Assembly (NCBI GenBank): GCA_024636785.1
Contig: JAGXGK010000005.1
Coordinates: forward strand, 1 to 34,448
Reading direction: 5' to 3'
DNA length: 34,448 nt
Origin: Gammaproteobacteria bacterium
GTDB taxonomy: Bacteria > Pseudomonadota > Gammaproteobacteria > SZUA-229
Below are positions 8,589 through 17,483 of the stretch, one piece after another (positions within the stretch are counted from its first letter, which is position 1; the number at the start of each line of letters is the position of its first letter). Below the pieces are notes generated by a model. It was not told where the DNA came from and made no database searches. It saw only the letters and a list, made by a program, of their open reading frames with translations. The translations under genes were made by a program, and so were the position numbers.

Positions 8589-8987
8589 ATGAATAACATT
8601 AGAAATGCCGGGTATAAGGCGCTGACCTGGATTCAAAGCATCGGACTGCTGATCATCGCAATTGCCACCGTCATCGCCATGGGAGTAGAGGTCTTCGCCA
8701 TGGTAAATGCCAGGACTGTAACCCTGGCCGACCTGTTGTTGCTCTTCATCTATCTGGAAGTCCTTGAGATGGTAGCTATCTATCTGGAGTCAGGTAAGTT
8801 ACCGGTGCGCATTCCTCTCTATATCGCCATCGTGGCTTTGGCGCGTTACATGATTCTGGACATGAAAAATATCGACACCATGCGAGTGCTGGGTATTGCC
8901 GGGGCAGTGCTGATTATCGCCCTGACTGTTCTGATCATCCGCTACGGTCATACTCGTTTTCCCTACAATAAAGCAGAAGATCGGTGA
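8589..8987 (+). CDS. psiE: PsiE-family small membrane protein
   Basis: The 132-residue inner-membrane protein has four predicted helices (about 15-36, 45-67, 75-92 and 98-117). YLEVLEMVAIYLESGKLPVRIPLYIAI and LARYMILD (residues split by the cytoplasmic loop) are typical of the phosphate-starvation-inducible PsiE family, whose biochemical role is unknown. ATG 8589 is chosen over ATG 8583 because AAGGA (8578-8582) is correctly spaced only for the later one. Downstream are a GCS2-family ligase (44 bases) and an AspA-type deacylase. Upstream are two FNR-like boxes rather than an obvious Pho box. Confidence 0.85.
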   Translation: MNNIRNAGYKALTWIQSIGLLIIAIATVIAMGVEVFAMVNARTVTLADLLLLFIYLEVLEMVAIYLESGKLPVRIPLYIAIVALARYMILDMKNIDTMRVLGIAGAVLIIALTVLIIRYGHTRFPYNKAEDR

Positions 8988-9031
8988 AACGGCTAAAACG
9001 ATGAGCGATCCGTCAGGAAGGGGCTGAGGCT

Positions 9032-10480
9032 ATGGGCGAAGAGATACTTTATAGTCATTATAATAAGTCAGATTACCAGCAATTTTTGGCCCGGCTTGAA
9101 GACGAGACGGCGCTGATAAAAGACTGGTTTAATCAGCAGCGGTTTGCATCAACGGCACCGCTGGCGGGTTATGAGCTTGAGGCCTGGCTGGTTGATCAAC
9201 AGAGCAATCCTGCCGCCATCAACGATGCATTTCTTAATCGGGCGAATAACCCTCTGCTCAGTCCTGAACTGGCCAGATTTAATGTTGAGCTCAATGTCGA
9301 GGCAGAGCGATTAACCGGGAACGTGCTCTCCAGCTTTGAACATAAGCTGGATGCGCTGTGGCAGCAGTGTGCAAATACTGCAGAATCTCTAGATAGTTAT
9401 ATTCTCGGCATCGGCATCCTGCCGACCCTGCGCGACACTGATCTCACGCTTGATAATATTTCACTGATGGATCGCTACAAGGCGCTGAACGAGCAAATTT
9501 TGAGACAGCGTGATGGCCTCGAAATTGAATTAAACATCAATGGCGAAGAGCATCTGCAGGTGATGCACAAGGATGTGATGCTGGAAGCCGCTGCCACCTC
9601 GCTGCAAATTCATATACAGGTGCCGCAGGAAGTCGCGGTACGTTATTACAATGCCTCAATTCTGTTGTCGTCGGTGATGGTCGCGGTGAGTGCCAATTCA
9701 CCCTGTCTGTTTGGCAAGCGGTTATGGCAGGAAACGCGTATCCCGGTGTTTGAGCAGGCCGTGCCCACCGGCGGTTATGGTGGCGCTGCATCGGGTCCGC
9801 TGCGGCGGGTCAGTTTTGGTACGGGTTATGCACGCGATTCGCTGTTTGAATGTTTCCAGGAAAATCTGGAGCATTTTCCGATACTGCTGCCGGTGCACTA
9901 TCAGGCGAGACGCGATGAGCTCAAACATCTGCGCTTGCACAATGGCACTATCTGGCGCTGGAATCGCCCCCTGATTGGTTTTGAAGCAGCCATGCAGCCG
10001 CACCTGCGCATCGAGCACAGGGTGTGTGCCAGCGCGCCCAGCACGATAGATAACATTGCCAACATCGCTTTTTATTATGGCCTGGTACATTATTACGCCA
10101 CTCTGGATGAGCCACCTGAAAGTAGTCTGCCGTTCGCTGATGCCAAGCATGATTTCTACCGCGCTGCGCAAGTGGGGCTCAAACACAAGACGCACTGGTT
10201 CGATGATAAAGTCGATACCCTGCAAACTATTATTCTAAAACGTCTGCTTGATCAGGCAGAAACAGGCCTGGCTGAACTGGGCATTAATCAGCAGGATTGC
10301 AGACGTTATCTCGCCGTCATCAGGCAGCGCGTCGAAAAAAATAGAACCGGCAGTCAATGGCAGCTCGATTTTCTAAAAACACATAACAATGATAGATCCC
10401 TGCTGACGCTCACCTACCTGAACAACCAGAAAACAGGCAGACCGGTGCACGAATGGGATCTCGAGGCGACACCATGTTAA
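9032..10480 (+). CDS. GCS2-family glutamate-cysteine ligase-like carboxylate-amine ligase
   Basis: The 482-residue product resembles the glutamate-cysteine ligase type 2 (GCS2/YbdK) superfamily, which joins the carboxylate of an amino acid to an amine using ATP. Family-like features are the early acidic strand GYELEAWLVD, the core LARFNVELNVEAERL, the QxH element in TSLQIHIQV, ANSPCLFGK and the late arginine/glutamate motif LRIEHRV. It is longer than YbdK (372) and its substrate is unknown. The ATG at 9032 has GAGG just upstream. The stop overlaps the start of the next gene by seven bases, so the ligase and the deacylase are translationally coupled and probably act in one process. Confidence 0.75.
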   Translation: MGEEILYSHYNKSDYQQFLARLEDETALIKDWFNQQRFASTAPLAGYELEAWLVDQQSNPAAINDAFLNRANNPLLSPELARFNVELNVEAERLTGNVLSSFEHKLDALWQQCANTAESLDSYILGIGILPTLRDTDLTLDNISLMDRYKALNEQILRQRDGLEIELNINGEEHLQVMHKDVMLEAAATSLQIHIQVPQEVAVRYYNASILLSSVMVAVSANSPCLFGKRLWQETRIPVFEQAVPTGGYGGAASGPLRRVSFGTGYARDSLFECFQENLEHFPILLPVHYQARRDELKHLRLHNGTIWRWNRPLIGFEAAMQPHLRIEHRVCASAPSTIDNIANIAFYYGLVHYYATLDEPPESSLPFADAKHDFYRAAQVGLKHKTHWFDDKVDTLQTIILKRLLDQAETGLAELGINQQDCRRYLAVIRQRVEKNRTGSQWQLDFLKTHNNDRSLLTLTYLNNQKTGRPVHEWDLEATPC

Positions 10481-11475
10481 GCGAAATGTACGAGATTCCC
10501 GAGGGCTTCCTCACGGCAAAAGCAGAAGAGCTGTACACGGTTTTAAAAGCACCCACCCTGTTTCATCTGGAAGGAGTGAAGTCGCAACCGCTGTTCATTT
10601 CAACACTATTGCACGGCAATGAAACCACTGGCCTGTACGCAATTCAACGCCTGCTGAAAAAATATAGCGGCAAACAACTGCCCAGAGCCGTTTCCGTGTT
10701 TGTGGGCAACATTGAGGCGGCGAAGGAAAATCAACGCCGGCTTGATCATCAGGATGATTACAATCGTATCTGGCCGGGTACGCTACACCGTGACTCAGCG
10801 GAAAAAGATATGATGCAGACGGTGGCCCGGATCATGCGTAAAAAAAAGCCGTTCGCCAGTATCGATATACACAACAACACCGGCAAAAATCCGCATTACG
10901 CATGCATCAATAACCTTAATCCGCATGGACTCGTGCTGGCGTCAGAATTCAGTGACATTGCGGTTTACTTCACCAGTCCCAAAGGCGTGCAGTCATCCGC
11001 ATTTTCAGATTTCTGCCCCGCTACTGTGCTGGAATGTGGTCAGTCAGGTGACCGCTCGGGTGAAGATCACGCCCTCAACTATCTCGAAAATATTCTGGCA
11101 CTGGATGACCTCTCATCACCGCTTAAGCATAAACTAAAACTGCATCACACCATCGCACGCGTTACCTTGCTGCCAACCGTCACGCTGGGCATTGATGCAG
11201 GACAGAGCGGGCTTAATTTAAACGCCCTGCTGGAAGAGAACAACTTTCAGCTTATTGCTGCCGGTACCGAGTTTGCGAGTGTTAGCAACGACATAGAAAA
11301 ATTCATCGTTGTCAGCAGTGAAAGCAACGAAGATGTCACTGACGAATATATAGAGAGGGCTGACCATAAGCTACTGTTCAAAAAGCCGGTGATACTGTCC
11401 ATGTTCACTACCTGCGAAACTGCAATGCGACAGGATTGTATTTGCTACTTTATGGAAGAGTTGCATATCGGTTAA
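10474..11475 (+). CDS. AstE/AspA-type zinc deacylase (M14 fold)
   Basis: This 333-residue protein is related to succinylglutamate desuccinylase and aspartoacylase, which hydrolyse N-acyl amino acids. Zinc ligands are His47 and Glu50 in LLHGNETTG and His133 in SIDIHNNTGKNP. YNRIWPG (Asn97, Arg98) corresponds to the substrate-binding Asn-Arg, and Glu187 in LECGQSG is the catalytic base. ATG 10474 overlaps the stop of the ligase gene (ATGTTAA) and has GAGG ten bases upstream; the longer form from 10453 is less likely. There is no ast operon around it, so arginine catabolism is not supported. The coupled ligase may make or share its substrate. Confidence 0.8.
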   Translation: MLSEMYEIPEGFLTAKAEELYTVLKAPTLFHLEGVKSQPLFISTLLHGNETTGLYAIQRLLKKYSGKQLPRAVSVFVGNIEAAKENQRRLDHQDDYNRIWPGTLHRDSAEKDMMQTVARIMRKKKPFASIDIHNNTGKNPHYACINNLNPHGLVLASEFSDIAVYFTSPKGVQSSAFSDFCPATVLECGQSGDRSGEDHALNYLENILALDDLSSPLKHKLKLHHTIARVTLLPTVTLGIDAGQSGLNLNALLEENNFQLIAAGTEFASVSNDIEKFIVVSSESNEDVTDEYIERADHKLLFKKPVILSMFTTCETAMRQDCICYFMEELHIG

Positions 11476-11561
11476 AGAGGAAGGGCTTTTTCACCGCCTT
11501 AGCGGCCAATTCATGTTGTAGTTAATAATAGCTGTGTGGAAATTATAAAAGTACACGGTTT

Positions 11562-13742
11562 TCAGTGTTGCTTGCGGTGTAAACCAAGCCCCGGCTTGTT
11601 GGCATCGGGTAGGACAAAAGGTTTTTTCGTGAGAAGGCTTTTAATAAGGGTGGCTTCCACCGGTTTGCCAAATAAGAATCCCTGCGCTTCGGTACAGCCA
11701 ATCTCGCGCAGATAATCCAGCTGCCGCTGACTTTCAATACCCTCGGCGATGACATTCAGTTTCAGGCCCTTGGCCATAGCGACGATGGTGTTCACAATGG
11801 TGTGATCATCATTGGCAAAGCGTTCGACTTGCAGGAATGTGCGATCAATTTTCAGGGTATGTATAGGCAGCTTGTGCAGATAGGTGAGTGATGAATAACC
11901 GGTGCCGAAATCGTCAATCGCCACACTGATACCCAGCTTTCTTAGTTTCTTGAGTTTATGAATAACACCTTCCATGTCTTCCATGATGGCGTTTTCGGTA
12001 ATTTCAATTTCAATGTATCTCCCCGGTACATTGAAATCAGTTAGCGCCTGGGCGATCTCTGCAACAAAGTTTTCTCTGGCCAGATGGCACGCTGAGATAT
12101 TGATCGCCATACGCACTTCCGGTAATCCGGATTGATGCCATTGGCTGATTTCGCAAAGCGCGTTTTTTATCACCCAGTTGTCAATGTCTATGATCAGGCC
12201 GGTTTCTTCGGCGAAAGGGATGAATTCGCTGGGCATAATGCAGCCGAGATCGGGATGATGCCAGCGCAGCAGTGCTTCGACACCGACGATCTCACCGGAG
12301 CTAACATTAATCTGAGGCTGATAAAGCAGGGTGAATTCTTCATTGTCGAGCGCCTTGTGGATACCGGTATCGAGAGACAAATTCTTGTAGTAGGGCGTAT
12401 CCATCTCATCGGAGAAGAACTGAAAACCATTTTTACCCTGGCCTTTGACATGGTACATGGCGATGTCGGCGTTTTTAATCAGCGTATCCATGTTCTGGCC
12501 GTCCTGTGGGTAGAGGGAAATGCCGATACTGGCGCTGACGTAAAGCTCGTTGTTATCAATGAAAAAGGGTTCTTTTAATACATAGGCGACTTTTTCCGCG
12601 ATTTTTTTAGCGTCCGCGTTACGGTTGGTGATTTTGGGCAGCAGCAGCGTGAATTCATCGCCGCCAAAACGCGCCAGTGTATCACCTTCGCGCAGGCAGC
12701 TTTTAAGACGGGCGCTGACCTGCTGCAATAGTTCGTCACCGGTAATGTGGCCTAAGCTGTCATTGATGTTTTTGAATCGATCCAGATCCAGAAACATAAC
12801 CGCCAGCATTTCATTTTCGCGTTTGGCCTGAGTAATGGCCAGATTCAGTCGGTCTCGCAGCAAGCTCCGATTGGGTAGTCGGGTGAGCAGGTCATGATAG
12901 GCCTGATAGGTAATGGTCTCTTCGGCGATCTTGCGCTCGGTAATATCGCGGGCGACGCCATAAGTGCCCAAATAGGTGTTTTTCTTATTGTTGTTCGCGC
13001 CGGTATAAATGCCCATGGAGCTGAGTTCGATGGGCAGCATTTTGTTTTCGAAATAGCGCGGCTTGTCAGTGTCCTTGCATTTGAGACGAAGCTCGATATT
13101 GTTCGAAGCACGCTCGCCCACGCGACGTTCGTTGAAAACGTATTTAGCGTGCTTGGCATCGTCCTGATGAATCAGTATCGAATAATGTTTACCGATGAGT
13201 TCTTCCGGAGAGAAGCCCAACAGGCTTTCGATGCGCTGGTTGATAAACGTAAAGGAACCCTGAGGGTCAAGAATATAAATAATATCAGGCGAGGTGTTGA
13301 CCAGATAGCGATGCAGTCGCTCGGACTCCTTAAGCTGATGCTGCACAACCGAATTGAGCTTCTTAAGATGCTTTTCTCTTAGTGCAAGCCTGACTGTGTT
13401 AAGCAGCTCATTGGTTTTATAAGGCTTGCTGAGGTAGGCATAGGTGCCACCGGAGCAGGCTTTGCGTGCTGCTTCGAAACTGTTTTCACCACTGACTATG
13501 ATAATGGCTGGTGTCTGATTGACCGATTTGATGTGTTGCATTACATCATAGCCGTTTACATCAGGCATATGCAGATCCAGTAAAATCAGATCATAATCTT
13601 TGTTATTTATAAGGCATATTGCCTGTTCACCACCGGTCGCGACATCGGTGTCATAATCATGTATCGCAAGGAGCTCTTTTAAGCTGCGAAGCATAACAGG
13701 GTCATCATCAATGACAAGAATGTTTTGTTCGTTTTTTATCAT
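11562..13742 (-). CDS. Response regulator with REC-PAS-GGDEF-EAL domains
   Basis: This 726-residue c-di-GMP signalling protein has a receiver at 8-120 with acidic Asp12-14, phospho-acceptor Asp56, Ser84 and Lys106. A PAS domain covers about 145-270. The cyclase domain (about 285-445) has an intact GGDEF at 360-364 and an RxxD inhibitory site at 351-354. The EAL domain (about 465-705) keeps EAL (489-491), the Asn of NIS, EITEN, DDFGTG, KIDRTF, AEGIE and QGF, so both activities are possible. It starts 69 bases after the histidine kinase stop on the same strand, which suggests that the kinase phosphorylates this receiver. No DNA-binding domain is present. Confidence 0.93.
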   Translation of the reverse strand: MIKNEQNILVIDDDPVMLRSLKELLAIHDYDTDVATGGEQAICLINNKDYDLILLDLHMPDVNGYDVMQHIKSVNQTPAIIIVSGENSFEAARKACSGGTYAYLSKPYKTNELLNTVRLALREKHLKKLNSVVQHQLKESERLHRYLVNTSPDIIYILDPQGSFTFINQRIESLLGFSPEELIGKHYSILIHQDDAKHAKYVFNERRVGERASNNIELRLKCKDTDKPRYFENKMLPIELSSMGIYTGANNNKKNTYLGTYGVARDITERKIAEETITYQAYHDLLTRLPNRSLLRDRLNLAITQAKRENEMLAVMFLDLDRFKNINDSLGHITGDELLQQVSARLKSCLREGDTLARFGGDEFTLLLPKITNRNADAKKIAEKVAYVLKEPFFIDNNELYVSASIGISLYPQDGQNMDTLIKNADIAMYHVKGQGKNGFQFFSDEMDTPYYKNLSLDTGIHKALDNEEFTLLYQPQINVSSGEIVGVEALLRWHHPDLGCIMPSEFIPFAEETGLIIDIDNWVIKNALCEISQWHQSGLPEVRMAINISACHLARENFVAEIAQALTDFNVPGRYIEIEITENAIMEDMEGVIHKLKKLRKLGISVAIDDFGTGYSSLTYLHKLPIHTLKIDRTFLQVERFANDDHTIVNTIVAMAKGLKLNVIAEGIESQRQLDYLREIGCTEAQGFLFGKPVEATLIKSLLTKKPFVLPDANKPGLGLHRKQH

Positions 13743-13811
13743 TATTATTACTCTATTGCATAATGTGGCTAGTTATTGTTATGTGCGCGTATCCAGAGTA
13801 GTGCTTTAATT

Positions 13812-15980
13812 TTATTTATCAGGGATCAGTATTTGAAAAGCCGTGCCCCGATTGTTGCTTCGGCAACTGATTGAACCGTTTATTTCATCGACCAGCTTTT
13901 TAACAATGCTCAGTCCTATGCCAGCGTGGCCATCTCCCTTGTCAGTTTGAACCGGTTTAAATAACCCGTTCAGTACTCCAGCTCGAATGCCCGGGCCATT
14001 GTCGACAACGGATACTTCAATGTAAGTTTTGCCATCAACATTAACCTGATCATGAGTGTAGACCATAATCTGACCGTTTTCTGTAAATGCCTCTATCGCA
14101 TTCTTTATTAGATTAGTGTAAATTTGTTTGATGGCATTAGCATTACAGTTTATCGCGCGCAGTTTCGGATCAAGCTCAAGTTTCAGCTCAATAGCATTGC
14201 TTGCCGGTAAGGAGGTTTTGAAAATTTGTGTCAGCTCGGTGAGCAGCTTGTTAACATCCACTTTCGTCACTACGCCGGTGCGGGCGGAGCTTGAGGGCGC
14301 TTTAAGGCGCTGGAGAATTTCGCTGATGCGGTAAATTTCGCTTTTGATGGTCGTGATATCGGTGTGCGCCTGATTTTCATCGTCCAGCTTAAGGCTGAGA
14401 ATCTCCAGATAGTTGTTAATGATGCTGAGCGGGTTGCCCACTTCGTGTATCACCTCGCGAATATGCGCCTCATAATCGATTGAGCCGGTTGCAGTTATAG
14501 TCTGACGGCTGTAGCGGGCATAGATGGTTTGTGCTATTTCACGACTGAAGTGGCTGAGCAGGGGCAGCTGTTTCCACAGGGTCATTTGCTGTTGGCGATC
14601 TACTGCCAGTGTCAGTACGCCGATAATTTCGTGATGGTTGAGCAGAGGCAGGCAGATCATGCCCTGTTTAGCGCCGGCTGATAACAGCTGTTGATCGATG
14701 AGGCTGAGCTTGTTGTACGAATGGCTAAAGGAGTGCAGAGGCTGTTTCTCGAGCAGGCAGTCAGTGACAATGCTGCGATCGGGTAGTAATGGAATTTCAA
14801 GATCAGCAAGATGTCGGTCTGCGGGGGCCATGGCGCGGATTTTTTTGTCGCCGACATCGTACAGAAAAGTAATATTGTACTCGACACCAAACAATAGATG
14901 GGTGTACTGCTCGATAGTGATGAACAGTTCAACGTCATCATTCACTCGGGACAGATGTTGGTGCAAACCATCGAGTAGGCCGATAAGTTTAATCTGCTCA
15001 TCCAGCTGAGCCTGAGTCTGTTCGATTCGAGCCTGACTGAAGCGTGAACTTTCCTTATCGCTGTCGCCGTCGTCGAGCTCAATCTCGAATTCAAGCGCGC
15101 AATTATTCAGGTGCTCATTAGCTTCGCTCAGAATCTCAATGACAGTAGAACGGTTAAAGCTAAAAAGTTGATCGGCGTGATCAAAGATAGCATTGTGCGG
15201 GCTGCCTTTCGGGCTGTTTAAATCAGTGTTGCTGAGCCGGTTGGCAAAGTTGATAATTTTTACCAGCGGATGGGTATCCAGGAGCTGATCAAGCGGCTGG
15301 TGGTGATACAGAATCGCATCGCACAGGAATGAGTTGGCATTTTGGAGGCGGAGCAATTCGGCACCGAGATAGAGATGGTCGCAGGCGAACTCGTTATTTT
15401 CCAGGTCATGCAGCGCGAGATCATCCTCATCAGAGATGGTAAGTGTGGCATAAATATCAGGATAGGCGCAATGCAGCATCAGCTGGCCGATGTCATGCAA
15501 CAGGCCGGCGGTATAGGCCTCTTCCGGATACTGGTACCGGCTATGACGGGCGATGGCTTTGGCGAGGGTGGCGCAGAGCAGTGAGTGCTGCCAGTGGCGT
15601 TTCAGAAAACGGGTCTGCTGCTGATGGTCGGCTTGATGGTTGCGAGTGGTGAAGTATTGCTGACTTGCGGAGGTGATGATCAGGCTTTTTATAGTGTGCT
15701 GGTCGAGCTGCTGGAGTCGTTGTGTGCTAGATGCACCGGGGTCATAGTCACAACCATAATGCTGGCAGACGGAGTGCAGACGCAGATGCAATGCGGGGTC
15801 TTTATCAATATGTTCGGCAAGCTGTTCGCAGGAGCTGGAGAGATCGTTGCCGGCTCTGAGCAGAGAAAGCACAATATTTGGCAGGGTCGGCAGACGCTCC
15901 ACTTCAATTTCCTGAAGTAGCTGTTTTGCTTTGTCCCGCATCCGTTTGCGGGAGCTATCCGATTTAACGATTTGATCCAT
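13812..15980 (-). CDS. HDOD-GAF sensor histidine kinase
   Basis: The 722-residue soluble kinase has no membrane helix. An HDOD domain occupies about 30-245 (LPTLPNIVLSLL at its start, an HD-like GLLHDIGQLML at 159-169). A helical linker (about 305-345) and a GAF-like domain (about 345-490) follow. The transmitter has phospho-acceptor His512 in IHEVGNPLSI, the N box NLIKNAIEAF, VVDNGPGI and GHAGIGLSIVKKL. It is a complete kinase fused to an HDOD domain, a module usually found with signalling outputs. The start has no clear ribosome site; Met14 is an alternative. The downstream REC-GGDEF-EAL gene is the likely partner. Confidence 0.9.
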   Translation of the reverse strand: MDQIVKSDSSRKRMRDKAKQLLQEIEVERLPTLPNIVLSLLRAGNDLSSSCEQLAEHIDKDPALHLRLHSVCQHYGCDYDPGASSTQRLQQLDQHTIKSLIITSASQQYFTTRNHQADHQQQTRFLKRHWQHSLLCATLAKAIARHSRYQYPEEAYTAGLLHDIGQLMLHCAYPDIYATLTISDEDDLALHDLENNEFACDHLYLGAELLRLQNANSFLCDAILYHHQPLDQLLDTHPLVKIINFANRLSNTDLNSPKGSPHNAIFDHADQLFSFNRSTVIEILSEANEHLNNCALEFEIELDDGDSDKESSRFSQARIEQTQAQLDEQIKLIGLLDGLHQHLSRVNDDVELFITIEQYTHLLFGVEYNITFLYDVGDKKIRAMAPADRHLADLEIPLLPDRSIVTDCLLEKQPLHSFSHSYNKLSLIDQQLLSAGAKQGMICLPLLNHHEIIGVLTLAVDRQQQMTLWKQLPLLSHFSREIAQTIYARYSRQTITATGSIDYEAHIREVIHEVGNPLSIINNYLEILSLKLDDENQAHTDITTIKSEIYRISEILQRLKAPSSSARTGVVTKVDVNKLLTELTQIFKTSLPASNAIELKLELDPKLRAINCNANAIKQIYTNLIKNAIEAFTENGQIMVYTHDQVNVDGKTYIEVSVVDNGPGIRAGVLNGLFKPVQTDKGDGHAGIGLSIVKKLVDEINGSISCRSNNRGTAFQILIPDK

Positions 15981-16126
15981 TTATCACATTTATGACAATT
16001 TTATTGAAGTTCGTCCCAATTGAGAACAGATAGTACCCTTTTAGACGTCAAAATCAAATGGTTACTTGTAAAAAACAGTGCCGTAGAATTACCTGAGCAT
16101 GATCAAGCTTAGCTAGTGTATTGGGT

Positions 16127-16234
16127 ATGATTCGGTGGCCGGGTAACCATGGAAAAAACAAGTGCCCGTGCTGGGATGAGCTCGATGCAGAAGTTAAAAG
16201 TGATTGGGAGTTTGTTTTGCCGGATGGATTGTAA
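16127..16234 (+). CDS. Possible small Cys-Pro-Cys protein or gene relic
   Basis: An ATG-started frame encodes 35 residues. It contains NKCPCWDELDAEVKSDWEF and ends in VLPDGL before TAA. The composition is protein-like and the CPCW pair could bind metal, but no ribosome site is visible and no family is recognised. It may be the end of a decayed gene. It lies against the direction of both neighbours. Confidence 0.25.
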   Translation: MIRWPGNHGKNKCPCWDELDAEVKSDWEFVLPDGL

Positions 16235-16238
16235 AGCA

Positions 16239-16385
16239 TTTTCACCGCAGAGGTGCACAGAGAAGGTGCCTCTGCGGTACAAGCGTTTACTTTAAAGCCT
16301 CAAAGGTTCTTTCTGCGATCTCTGCGGTAAAAGCTTTTGATTTATACACTTTAAGATTTTCTCTGCGCCTCTGCGGTGAAAATTC
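16239..16385. repeat. Cluster of ACCGCAGAGG-family dispersed repeats
   Basis: Units occur in both orientations: TTTTCACCGCAGAGG at 16239-16253, CCTCTGCGGTA near 16269, ATCTCTGCGGTAAAA near 16318-16332, and CTCTGCGCCTCTGCGGTGAA at 16361-16380. The outer units face each other, so the cluster can fold into a long hairpin. The 26 bases at 16357-16382 are the exact reverse complement of 27115-27140. Confidence 0.8.
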
Positions 16386-16396
16386 TTTCTCAGGTT

Positions 16397-17398
16397 TCAG
16401 TCCCACACCAAAGGCGCTTCATTCAACAATGCCGACTGTTCACGCAAAGATAAAACATGGTCTTCCCAGTAACGGCTGGTGTTGAACCACGGGAACGCTC
16501 GCGGGAAGGCCGGGTCATTCCAGCGTGAGGCGATCCAGGATGAATAATGAATAATGCGCAGGGTGCGCAGGGCTTCCACCAGATGCAGCTCGGCGGGGTT
16601 GAAATCATAAAACTGGGTATAGCCTTCCAGCAGATCAGCAAGACGTTCGGTCATGTAAAAACGGTCGCCGGAAAGAAACATCCACAGGTCCTGAATGGCG
16701 GGGCCGGTGCGGGCGTCGTCAAAATCGACGATGTGCGGGCCGGCATCGGTCCACAGAATATTGCTGGGATGGCAGTCGCCGTGCAGGCGGATGTAATCGA
16801 CCTTGCCCGCGCGCTCGAAACTGCGCTCGACCTGTTCGATCAGATCGCGGGTGACTGTGGTGTAGGCGTCGAGCAGATGCGCGGGAATGAAGTTGTTTTC
16901 GAGGAGAAAAGCGCGCGGTGCTATTGCCATGGTTTCGATGTTCAGGGTCTTGCGGTGCTGGAATTTTTTGCCGGCTCCGAGGGCATGAATGCGCCCGATA
17001 AACCGGCCCAGTTGTTCCAGCTGCTCGGGGTTATCCAGTTCCGGTGCACGACCACCGCGGCAGGGGTAGAGCGCAAAACGGTGTTCGCCGTGTTGGAACA
17101 GGGTTTCACCGTGTTCGTCGGCGAGGGGCGCGATCACCGGGATTTCCGCTTCCGCCAGCTCCAGGGTGAACCGGTGCTCTTCGATAATGGCGGCGTCGTT
17201 CCAGCGGTGCGGGCGATAAAACTTGGCAACGATGGGCCGGTCATCTTCAATGCCAATCCGATAGACCCGGTTCTCATAGCTATTCAGCGCCAGAAAACGG
17301 CCATCGCATATCCGCCCGGTCGCCTCAATGGCGTCCAGAATATGGTCGGGTGTCAGTGCAGCAAAAGACTGGGAAAGTGTGTCCTGAGTAATAAGCAT
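16397..17398 (-). CDS. srkA: SrkA (YihE), stress response protein kinase
   Basis: The 333-residue product belongs to the APH/choline kinase-like fold and matches the cytoplasmic Ser/Thr kinase SrkA (E. coli 328 residues), which is reported to help cells survive stress and to counter MazF toxicity. Features are SYENRVYRIGIEDD near the N-terminus, the ATP lysine in IVAKFYRPHRW, the catalytic loop RLHGDCHPSNILW (Asp208, Asn213) and the metal-binding VDFDDARTGP. It is divergent from the glycosyltransferase gene, with 85 bases between the starts. A perfect TATAAT at 17420-17425 lies in that gap. Confidence 0.92.
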   Translation of the reverse strand: MLITQDTLSQSFAALTPDHILDAIEATGRICDGRFLALNSYENRVYRIGIEDDRPIVAKFYRPHRWNDAAIIEEHRFTLELAEAEIPVIAPLADEHGETLFQHGEHRFALYPCRGGRAPELDNPEQLEQLGRFIGRIHALGAGKKFQHRKTLNIETMAIAPRAFLLENNFIPAHLLDAYTTVTRDLIEQVERSFERAGKVDYIRLHGDCHPSNILWTDAGPHIVDFDDARTGPAIQDLWMFLSGDRFYMTERLADLLEGYTQFYDFNPAELHLVEALRTLRIIHYSSWIASRWNDPAFPRAFPWFNTSRYWEDHVLSLREQSALLNEAPLVWD

Positions 17399-17483
17399 GT
17401 TTTTTTAATGAGATATATTTATAATGGATTTAAGTGTTAAAAATAAAAAAGATACGTGATATCGCGTAATTTAAGAACAGGCT

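Larger units (their letters stand above)
15981..16396. other. 416-bp intergenic region with repeats and one small ORF
   Basis: The gap lies between srkA and the HDOD kinase, both on the minus strand. The part nearest the kinase (15981-16126) shows no feature. A 35-codon plus-strand ORF at 16127-16234 is listed separately. The part nearest srkA (16239-16385) is a cluster of ACCGCAGAGG-type repeats. No terminator with a T-run was seen for srkA. Confidence 0.6.

Noticed and set aside
11494-11505. CCGC-loop-GCGG hairpin between the deacylase and the GGDEF-EAL gene
   Set aside because: Only four pairs and no following T-run in either direction.
16547-17440. 297-codon plus-strand ORF antisense to srkA
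   Set aside because: It mirrors the srkA reading frame, has no family motifs, and srkA has its full kinase motifs.
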